Part shown: piece by piece, positions 24,838 to 31,573 of the stretch
Position numbering within the stretch: the stretch's first letter is position 1
Layout: each line of letters begins with the position of its first letter
Assembly (NCBI GenBank): GCA_965655625.1
Contig: CBFHHA010000024.1
Coordinates: 1-36,693, forward strand
From: CAJJDF01 sp965655625
GTDB lineage: Bacteria; Bacteroidota; Bacteroidia; Flavobacteriales_D; CAJJDF01
Direction of reading: 5' to 3'
Length of the DNA: 36,693 nucleotides
Program-made: the position numbers and the translations under genes
The notes under the pieces: generated by a model
Told to the model about the DNA's origin: nothing
What the model saw: the letters and a program-made list of their open reading frames with translations, nothing else
The model's database searches: none

Positions 24838-24848
24838 TACTAGTTTTG
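24818..24848 (+). promoter_or_regulatory. promoter of oxyR
   Basis: ATTG (24818-24821), a 19-base spacer and TAGTTTTG (24841-24848) match the consensus. The ATG (24853) begins only 5 bases after the -7 element, so the start point should fall at or next to the A of ATG, predicting a leaderless mRNA. Confidence 0.65.
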
Positions 24849-24852
24849 TTGT

Positions 24853-25788
24853 ATGACAATTCAACAAATAAAATATGTGTTGGCAGTAGCCCAATACGCT
24901 CACTTCGAAAAAGCTGCCGAATCATGTTTCGTAACTCAATCTACCCTGAGTACAATGATTAATAAACTAGAGGAAGAGATAGGGGTTTTTATTTTTAACC
25001 GGAAAACAAAACCCGTTACGATTACCAAAGAAGGTGAGCTGCTGATAGAGCGAATGAGAATTCTTCATTATGAGTTCGAGTCGCTTCAGAATACCGTGCA
25101 AGAACTCAAAGGCGAACTGGTGGGCGAACTAAGAATTGCCATCATCCCTACAATTGCACCTTATCTTTTGCCCTTGTTTTTAGCAGATTTTGCTAAAAAA
25201 TTTCCAAGAGTAAAAATGATTGTGAGTGAATTGACTACGTCCAATATACAAAGATCTCTTAAAAGCAGAGCTATTGACGTTGCGATTTTGGCTATTCCTC
25301 TGGCTGATCCACAATTGAATGAAGTTGAGTTGTATGAAGAGCCCTTTTTGGTTTATGATTGTCGTTCTAGCCAAGTTAAAAAAACGACTTCTGTGGGAGA
25401 ATTAGATTTTGCCAACTTATGGTTTTTAGAGGATGGACATTGTTTAAGTACTCAAGTCAAGCAGATTTGCGAGTTGTCAAGCGATGCGCCTAACAAAAAT
25501 GTTAATTTTCAGTTTAAAGCTGGGTCATTGGATAGTTTGATGAGGTTTACAAAAGCAAATAATGGAATTACTATTTTGCCTTTTTTACTCTCAAATGAGC
25601 TCGAAAAATCGGAAAAGAATCGTCTCATTTCATTTTCAAGCCCAGTTCCGGTGAGGAAGGTTGGTTTAATAACTCATAAACACTTTGTGAAAAAAAAGTT
25701 GTTAGTCGAAATGGAAAAATCAATTAAACAGTCTGTTTCTTCGTTGCTTCCAGAGCTAAAAGGGTGTGAAGCAATTGGTCCAGTTTAG
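24853..25788 (+). CDS. oxyR: OxyR-type LysR regulator of the peroxide response
   Basis: A 311-residue LysR-family regulator. The winged helix-turn-helix is at residues 1-60 (MTIQQIKYVLAVAQYAHFEKAAESC, then VTQSTLSTMINKLEEEIG-type recognition region). The effector domain contains GHC197-LSTQVKQI-C206, which aligns with the redox pair C199 and C208 of E. coli OxyR with identical spacing, so it should form the peroxide-induced disulfide. The segment NGITILPFLL near 240-250 is also typical. Divergence from katG strongly supports OxyR function. The start is the canonical one for the family and allows almost no 5' leader. Confidence 0.93.
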   Translation: MTIQQIKYVLAVAQYAHFEKAAESCFVTQSTLSTMINKLEEEIGVFIFNRKTKPVTITKEGELLIERMRILHYEFESLQNTVQELKGELVGELRIAIIPTIAPYLLPLFLADFAKKFPRVKMIVSELTTSNIQRSLKSRAIDVAILAIPLADPQLNEVELYEEPFLVYDCRSSQVKKTTSVGELDFANLWFLEDGHCLSTQVKQICELSSDAPNKNVNFQFKAGSLDSLMRFTKANNGITILPFLLSNELEKSEKNRLISFSSPVPVRKVGLITHKHFVKKKLLVEMEKSIKQSVSSLLPELKGCEAIGPV

Positions 25789-25864
25789 TGTTTTTTTTGC
25801 TTTTGAGTTGTGAAATTTAAATCACTTTCATTGGTATAAAATGAGAATAGAATTATATCTAAAA

Positions 25865-25887
25865 AATGACAAATTTTATTTGTCGTT
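25865..25887. repeat. short inverted repeat upstream of the rlmD-like gene
   Basis: AATGACAAA (25865-25873) and TTTGTCGTT (25879-25887) pair over 9 positions with one G-T wobble around a 5-base loop. It is not followed by a T run. It could be a weak terminator for oxyR or an operator of the downstream promoter. Confidence 0.35.
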
Positions 25888-25915
25888 ATCCTATTTCATT
25901 CCACTAAATTCCACT

Positions 25916-25923
25916 TATCTTTG
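25916..25923 (+). promoter_or_regulatory. -7 element of the rlmD-like gene
   Basis: TATCTTTG, a perfect TAnnTTTG match, lies 21 bases before the chosen ATG. A -33 element at standard spacing is not evident. Confidence 0.5.
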
Positions 25924-25944
25924 CCTGACTTAAAATCAATCCAA

Positions 25945-27402
25945 ATGAAAACCTACACGCCCCAAGACATAAAAAAAGGAAATATCTTAGAGATAGAAAT
26001 AGAAGACATGGCTTTTGGAGGAAAAGGATTGGCAAAATTGCAAGTGGGCGAAAGTAAAATTGTGATGTTTGTGCCCAATACCATTCCTGGGCAAGTGGTG
26101 AAAGCAAGAATATTCAAGAAGCGCAAAAAACACTTAGAGGGAAAATTAATCGAAATAGTTTCGGCTTCGCAAGACGAGGTAGAAATGAAATTTCAGGCAA
26201 TTTCGGGCGCTCCTTATCTTACTTTACCAGTTGAAAAACAACGAGAGTACAAACAACGAACCACTATCGAGCAATACCGCAGAATAGGAAAAGTAGCCAA
26301 AATCGAAGAATTGTTTGATACCTACATTGAGTCTCCCACCAGCTTTCATTACCGTAACAAAATGGAGTATGCTTTTAGTACCATTCGGTATGATTTTGAA
26401 CAGGAAGAAACTCTAGATGATGAGTTTGCACTGGGTTTCAAGAGAAGAGGAACTTGGTGGATTGTTGAGAACCTAGACAAAGATTCGGGTTTGTTTGATG
26501 AGGAGTTTGAAAATAAACTGAAAGAGATTCGTGCTTACCTAGAAAAAACGGGATTGCCAGCTTGGCATCCGCCAAAAAAACATGGGTTTTATCGTTACTT
26601 AACTGTAAGAAAGTCTTTTGCCAATAACCAACTGCTGTTGAATTTAACTACCTCAAAATCTGGCTTGGTTCATTTCGATAAACAAGCTTTCGTTGAATTT
26701 GTAACAAGCTTATTTGAAAATAGAGTTGCAGGAATTTTACATACAATCAACGACAGTTTAGGTGAACGTTCTCACAATGATGAGAACGATTACGAGATGC
26801 TTTTTGGGGAGAACCTAATACAAGAAAACTTACTAGGGCTTTCGTTCGAAGTGAGCATGCAAAGTTTTTTTCAAACGAACCCAAAATCTGCAGAGCGATT
26901 ATATGCTAAAGTGATTGATTACGTCATGGAAGATACCGAATATTCTTCTGGCGACACAGTGATGGATTTATTTTGTGGTACAGGGACTATTGGACAATTG
27001 ATTTCCAAAAAGACTGGAGTTCAGGTTGTTGGCGTGGATATTGTGTCTGAAGCAATTGAAAATGCCAAAGAAAATGCTAAACGAAACGAAGTTGAGACGG
27101 CAAAATGGTTTGCGGCCGATGTGGGGAAGTTTCTCACCCAATATCCTCAATACGCAGGTAAGATTAAAACCATCGTATTAGACCCACCAAGAGGAGGAAT
27201 TGCTCCAAAAACTTTAGTAAAAGTTACTCAAATTAACGCTCAACGAATTGTGTATGTGTCATGTAATCCAGCTACTCAATCTCGTGATATTGAGGTGCTG
27301 AAGGAAAATGGTTACACAATGACAAAAATTAGTTTTGTCGACCAATTCCCTCATACTGCGCACATTGAGGCAATTGCTATCTTCGAAAAAACAAAAAATT
27401 AG
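25945..27402 (+). CDS. rlmD: RlmD/TrmA-family 23S rRNA (uracil-C5) methyltransferase
   Basis: A 485-residue protein from the ATG at 25945; a TTG at 25921 overlaps the -7 element and is rejected. A TRAM domain is at about 5-65. The SAM-binding domain follows with DLFCGTGTIG (about 340), DPPRGG and the catalytic Cys440 in VYVSCNPAT. It transfers methyl from SAM to C5 of a uracil in 23S rRNA; which uridine (1939 or 747) or whether it is tRNA cannot be told. The iron-sulfur cysteines usually found between TRAM and catalytic domain (C-x5-CGGC) are missing: the corresponding stretch reads ISGAPYLTLPVEKQ, and the only two cysteines are those quoted above. Confidence 0.85.
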   Translation: MKTYTPQDIKKGNILEIEIEDMAFGGKGLAKLQVGESKIVMFVPNTIPGQVVKARIFKKRKKHLEGKLIEIVSASQDEVEMKFQAISGAPYLTLPVEKQREYKQRTTIEQYRRIGKVAKIEELFDTYIESPTSFHYRNKMEYAFSTIRYDFEQEETLDDEFALGFKRRGTWWIVENLDKDSGLFDEEFENKLKEIRAYLEKTGLPAWHPPKKHGFYRYLTVRKSFANNQLLLNLTTSKSGLVHFDKQAFVEFVTSLFENRVAGILHTINDSLGERSHNDENDYEMLFGENLIQENLLGLSFEVSMQSFFQTNPKSAERLYAKVIDYVMEDTEYSSGDTVMDLFCGTGTIGQLISKKTGVQVVGVDIVSEAIENAKENAKRNEVETAKWFAADVGKFLTQYPQYAGKIKTIVLDPPRGGIAPKTLVKVTQINAQRIVYVSCNPATQSRDIEVLKENGYTMTKISFVDQFPHTAHIEAIAIFEKTKN

Positions 27403-27493
27403 TTTATTAACAGAATTGTTTAATAAATCAGGTTTTTCATTCATTTTTGTTAAAAAAGAAACAGAATGACTTTTTTACTCGACAAATCATCAC

Positions 27494-27501
27494 TACTTTT
27501 G
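27494..27501 (+). promoter_or_regulatory. -7 element of the gldFG operon
   Basis: TACTTTTG matches TAnnTTTG. The -33 region at the expected spacing is only a T run (27471-27476). The leader to the ATG at 27528 is about 22 bases and A/G-rich just before the start. Confidence 0.5.
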
Positions 27502-27527
27502 TTTAATTAAGAAGAAAAAGAGAAAGA

Positions 27528-28181
27528 ATGAGTACAATTTCAAAAATTATTGAAAGAGAAATATCCTCTTCTCCATTTTTGGAGGAATCGATAGCCGAGG
27601 ATTTAATAAACATATCGTCTTTGGCCAGAATGTTGCAGCCTAAAGTAGAGGAGGAATTGGGCAAATCGGTAAAGACTGGTGCTCTCGTGATGGCGATAAA
27701 TAGAATGGAGTTCGAGAAATTTAATTCCATCAATGGAAAAATAGAAAAATTCATGAATTCGTTGGGTGATATTATTATCCGAAGTAACCTGAATGATTAC
27801 GCCTTTAAGAATTCACCAACATTGGCAACTGCCCAAATGAAGTTGTTGAAAGAATCGAGTGACAAAGTAGACGGTTTTTGTACAGTATCACAAGGTGTTT
27901 ATGAGTCCAACATTGTAGTAATCAAATCTTTGTCTCACAAGGTAGATGAGTTGTTCAAGGACGAAACACTTTTGTTTAAAATGGAAGATTTATCCTCAGT
28001 GACACTACGTTTGCCAGACTTTAATGTGCCAGGTGCTTACTATTTTTTACTAAAAAAAATAGCTTGGGAAAACATCAACATTTTTGAAATTATTTCAACT
28101 ACCAACGAGATTACCTTAGTAGTAAAAAACGAAGACATTGATCGAGTATTTTCGTTGCTTATGTCATTCAAGAAAAAATAA
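27528..28181 (+). CDS. ACT-like protein upstream of gldF, function unknown
   Basis: A 217-residue soluble protein. The N-terminal half (about 1-95) is helical, with SSLARMLQPKVEEELGKSVKTGALVMAINR, which has the look of a helix-turn-helix-like or MerR-unrelated regulatory helix set. The C-terminal part (about 145-217) resembles an aspartokinase-type ACT domain: FNVPGAYYFLLKKIAWENINIFEI followed by TTNEITLVVKNEDIDRVFSLL, split here by a family-typical serine/threonine turn. ACT domains usually bind amino acids or mediate dimerisation. I recall similar proteins of unknown role in other Bacteroidota. It is 3 bases from gldF and so is in the same operon. Confidence 0.6.
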   Translation: MSTISKIIEREISSSPFLEESIAEDLINISSLARMLQPKVEEELGKSVKTGALVMAINRMEFEKFNSINGKIEKFMNSLGDIIIRSNLNDYAFKNSPTLATAQMKLLKESSDKVDGFCTVSQGVYESNIVVIKSLSHKVDELFKDETLLFKMEDLSSVTLRLPDFNVPGAYYFLLKKIAWENINIFEIISTTNEITLVVKNEDIDRVFSLLMSFKKK

Positions 28182-28184
28182 TCC

Positions 28185-28913
28185 ATGCTGGCACTTATAA
28201 AAAAAGAAGTTGGGAGTTTTTTTAGCTCTTTGGTTGGGTACATTACGATAGTCATATTTTTGCTGTCGATTGGCTTATTCATGTGGGTAATACCCGGGGA
28301 GACAAATGTCTTTGATTCAGGATTTTCTGACTTAGGTTTTTTATTTACCAATGCACCGGCAATTTTCCTGTTTTTGATACCGGCAATTACTATGCGACTG
28401 TTTGCTGAGGAAAGAAGAATGCAAACTTTAGAATTGTTGTTTACCAAACCTATTACTGATTTTCAGATTGTTTTAGCTAAATACATGGCAGGAATTATTT
28501 TATTGGTTTTAAGTTTGTTGCCTACATTGGTATATTATTTTTCTGTCATTCAATTAGGGAACCCGATAGGGAATATTGATTCAGGAGGAACAATTGGTTC
28601 TTACATTGGCTTGTTTTTCTTGGGTGCTAGTTTTTTGTCGGTCGGTTTGTTTGCTTCTTCCATATCAACAAACCAAATTGTGTCATTTTTGGTGGCGGTA
28701 GTTTTGTGTTTTACGGTGTATTTGGGGTTCGATTTTATTGGAAATAACATTAAATCAGGAGAAACTGCTTACTTGGTCAAGAATTTTGGGATTGAGGAGC
28801 ACTATTCATCCATCCAACGTGGCGTGATAGATAGCCGAGATTTGTTGTACTTTATTAGTTTGATTGTCGTTTTTTTGTTGGCAACCAAACTAAGTTTAAA
28901 ACGAGGAAAATAA
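28185..28913 (+). CDS. gldF: gliding motility ABC transporter permease GldF
   Basis: A 242-residue membrane protein with six hydrophobic helices (about 20-40, 55-78, 100-130, 140-162, 168-190, 220-238). The family-typical phrase MRLFAEERRMQTLELLFTKP (split around residues 69-90) is the cytosolic coupling region of ABC-2 type permeases, and together with the adjacent gldG it identifies GldF. GldF, GldG and the ATPase GldA form an ABC transporter needed for gliding in Flavobacterium johnsoniae. gldA is not in this window, which is usual since it is often unlinked. The stop overlaps the gldG start (TAATG). Confidence 0.92.
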   Translation: MLALIKKEVGSFFSSLVGYITIVIFLLSIGLFMWVIPGETNVFDSGFSDLGFLFTNAPAIFLFLIPAITMRLFAEERRMQTLELLFTKPITDFQIVLAKYMAGIILLVLSLLPTLVYYFSVIQLGNPIGNIDSGGTIGSYIGLFFLGASFLSVGLFASSISTNQIVSFLVAVVLCFTVYLGFDFIGNNIKSGETAYLVKNFGIEEHYSSIQRGVIDSRDLLYFISLIVVFLLATKLSLKRGK

Positions 28914-30643
28914 TGAACGGAACAACAAAATTAGCGATACAGATTGTGGCAGTTGCCCTGACGGTGTTACTGACAAATTATATTGGTTCCAAAAAGTTTT
29001 TTCGTATTGATTTAACGGAAGAAAAAATTCATTCACTATCTGATAAAACGATAGAGATATTGGAAAACGACTCGTTGATTCGCGATGAGTTGAGGTTTGA
29101 AGTCTATTTGGAAGGAGATTTACCTCCGGAATTAAGAAAGCTTCAGTCAGCGCTACAAGAAAAATTGAGTGAATTAAAAGCATTTGGTGGTGCCAATATT
29201 TACTATGAATTCATTGACCCAGCTGAGGATGAAACGCGCAAGAATGAGGTGTATACCCAGTTGTATGAGTTCGGGTTGAAACCAACAAAAGTGACTTCTA
29301 TCGTAGGTGGTACCAAAAAAGATAATTTGTTGTTTGGAGGAATTATTCTAAGAACAGTAGACAATAAAAATATACCGATTCAAATTTTGGGTCCGAGTAA
29401 CCTTGATCCAAATTCTGGTATAGCCATTCCTGTTCCAATCGATTTGATACCGATTGAAACCCTAATAAATGATTTGGAATATCAATTGTTAGAAGGGATT
29501 TATAAAGCAGTTAGTCCCAATCGAAAGAAAATTGCATTCTTGCAGGGACACGGAGAGCTGAAGGAGATAGAAAGGTATGATGTCACTTATGAATTATCCA
29601 AATTTCATGCAGTAGAAGATGTCACAGTAAACGGAAAAATTAATGCATTAAAAAACTATGATGCGTTAGTCGTTGCAAAACCAACTCTGCCAATTTCAGA
29701 GAAAGACAAATACATTATCGATCAATTTATCATGAAAGGTGGAAAAGTCGCATGGCTTTTGGATATGGTTGAGGTTGATATCGATTCTTTGAATATGAAC
29801 GAAGAAACTTTTGGGTTGGAAAGGAATCTTAATGATATTGATGCTCAGTTATTTAACTATGGGGTAAGGTTCAATAAGAACCTGCTTATTGATGTGAATT
29901 CAGCCAAAATTCCATTGGGCGGAAATTTGTATCCTTGGTATTATCATCCAGTGATTAATTCGTGGAGAATTAAAAATGCGGTGGTCAATAACCTGGATCC
30001 TATCCGATTGAAATATGCTGGAACGTTAGATTTGTTGAAAACAGAAAATGTGGTAAAAACTCCTTTGCTGCAAAGCTCAGAAAACGCAATGACTTACAAA
30101 GTTCCTGTTCGTGTCAATTACCAAATGATAAACCTTAAGCCAGAAGCGCTTAAGTATAATTCGCAGCCCTATCAGGTTGTTGCAGCTATGCTTTCTGGAA
30201 CTTTTAAATCTAGTTTTAGAAACAGATTGACCGATTCTTATTTCAAGAATACGCCAATCAAACACAAAAATGAAAGTGTAAAAAATAGCATGCTTGTAAT
30301 AAGTGATGGCGACATTATTCATGGAGAGGTGGATTCCTTCCCAAATAATAAAGGAGTGATGATTGTGCGACCAATGAATATTAATTACGACCGTTACGAC
30401 CGTTCTGCAACTTTTGGGAACAAAGAGTTTTTTGTGAACGCAATGGAAAATTTAATGGGCATTGACGATTTGATCCCATTGAGAAGTAAAACCATTACTT
30501 TGAGGCCATTGGACAAAACAAAAGTAAAAAAAGACAGAACTTTTTGGAAAGCAATCAACGTATTCGTTCCGATTTTTGTAATGGTAGTTTTTGGTTTGAT
30601 CTATCATTACTTACGAAGAAGAAAATTTGCTAGAAAACACTAA
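28913..30643 (+). CDS. gldG: gliding motility ABC transporter component GldG
   Basis: A 576-residue protein anchored by an N-terminal helix (about 6-23) and a C-terminal helix (about 548-566, followed by HYLRRRKFARKH). The large periplasmic part begins with the family-typical FFRIDLTEEKIHSLSDKT (about 28-46) and contains a thioredoxin-like/GATase-like region with IAFLQGHGE (about 206-214) and the MKGGKVAWLLD segment. It is the substrate-binding-like partner of GldF. Start overlaps the gldF stop by one base. A T-rich stretch follows the stop (30647-30662) without a strong hairpin. Confidence 0.93.
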   Translation: MNGTTKLAIQIVAVALTVLLTNYIGSKKFFRIDLTEEKIHSLSDKTIEILENDSLIRDELRFEVYLEGDLPPELRKLQSALQEKLSELKAFGGANIYYEFIDPAEDETRKNEVYTQLYEFGLKPTKVTSIVGGTKKDNLLFGGIILRTVDNKNIPIQILGPSNLDPNSGIAIPVPIDLIPIETLINDLEYQLLEGIYKAVSPNRKKIAFLQGHGELKEIERYDVTYELSKFHAVEDVTVNGKINALKNYDALVVAKPTLPISEKDKYIIDQFIMKGGKVAWLLDMVEVDIDSLNMNEETFGLERNLNDIDAQLFNYGVRFNKNLLIDVNSAKIPLGGNLYPWYYHPVINSWRIKNAVVNNLDPIRLKYAGTLDLLKTENVVKTPLLQSSENAMTYKVPVRVNYQMINLKPEALKYNSQPYQVVAAMLSGTFKSSFRNRLTDSYFKNTPIKHKNESVKNSMLVISDGDIIHGEVDSFPNNKGVMIVRPMNINYDRYDRSATFGNKEFFVNAMENLMGIDDLIPLRSKTITLRPLDKTKVKKDRTFWKAINVFVPIFVMVVFGLIYHYLRRRKFARKH

Positions 30644-30766
30644 AATTGTTTCTTTTTTTTTCTCTCTTTGGTTATCCGAAAGACAGAAAAGTACTTAGCC
30701 ATATTTAAGCCTAGCTTTTCTTTTCAAAACTACTCATTTGGGTTATATTGATCAAAATAGCTCCCA

Positions 30767-31573
30767 ATGAAAAAGCTTTTATTTCTTTTCTGTTTGTTTC
30801 CTTTTTTTTTCTCAGCGGGAAATAACAATCTACCAATTGGTGGAAGAGCAACCGGAATGGGAAATACAGGTCTTTGTATTGCTGATGTGTGGGCAATACG
30901 ATTCAATCAAGCTGCATTAGCCGAAGTTAGTTCTGTGAGTTTTGGCGCTGCTTACGAAAGTAGATTTTTACTCAAATCGCTTGGGGTGCAATCGTTGGCT
31001 GTTGCTATTCCAGTAAAGCGAGGAACTTTTGGGTTAAATTACACTGGAACTGGCGACAAACTATACAATGAATCAAAAATAGGACTGGGATACGGAATGA
31101 AACTTTCTGAGAAAGTGAATCTGGGAATTCGACTGAACTATCATTCTTTACGATTAGGCAACAATTATGGCAGAACTCAAAACTTGACGTTTGAACTAAG
31201 TGTGCTGGCCAAACCAACAAATAATATTCAGATAGGATTCCACTTGTTTAACCCTTCTCAAACGAAACTCAACGAGTACCAAAACGAGGAAATTCCTGCC
31301 ATAATAAATCTTGGAATGTCCTACAAGTTTTCGGAAAAGGTATGCGGAAACATTGAGATAGAGAAAGACATTGAACGGCCTTTTTCAATAAAACTAGGGG
31401 TGGAGTACTTTCCGGCAGATAATAAATTTATTCGAGCAGGAATCATTACCAATCCCTCCATGCCTACAATTGGTTTTGGGCTGGTAAAAGGTGAGTTTAA
31501 AATTGATTTTTCCTCTGCATTTCACCCAATTTTAGGAATCACACCTAGTTTAGGATTAAGATATTCGGTGTGA
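30767..31573 (+). CDS. PorV/PorQ-like outer membrane beta-barrel protein
   Basis: A 268-residue exported protein with a signal peptide (about 1-17, LLFLFCLFPFFFSAG). The mature start resembles PorV/PorQ and FadL-like barrels of Bacteroidota: IGGRATGMGNTGLCIADVWAIRFNQAALA (split after about residue 40), where GMGNTG and the asparagine before AAL are characteristic. The rest alternates hydrophobic and polar residues as about ten beta strands and ends in LGLRYSV, with an aromatic close to the C-terminus as in outer-membrane proteins. PorV and PorQ assist type IX secretion, but this one is shorter than both, so only the fold class is firm. Confidence 0.7.
   Translation: MKKLLFLFCLFPFFFSAGNNNLPIGGRATGMGNTGLCIADVWAIRFNQAALAEVSSVSFGAAYESRFLLKSLGVQSLAVAIPVKRGTFGLNYTGTGDKLYNESKIGLGYGMKLSEKVNLGIRLNYHSLRLGNNYGRTQNLTFELSVLAKPTNNIQIGFHLFNPSQTKLNEYQNEEIPAIINLGMSYKFSEKVCGNIEIEKDIERPFSIKLGVEYFPADNKFIRAGIITNPSMPTIGFGLVKGEFKIDFSSAFHPILGITPSLGLRYSV

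Noticed and set aside
22489..25788. katG-oxyR as a horizontally acquired stress island
   Set aside because: Base composition and codon use look like the neighbours, and no integrase, tRNA or repeat flanks the pair.
25921..25944. TTG-initiated extension of the rlmD-like gene
   Set aside because: The TTG lies inside the -7 promoter element, and the ATG at 25945 gives a normal TRAM-domain start.
27403..27427. AT-only inverted repeat after the rlmD-like gene as a terminator
   Set aside because: The 8-bp stem TTTATTAA/TTAATAAA has no G-C pair and no adjacent T run, so it is too weak to call.
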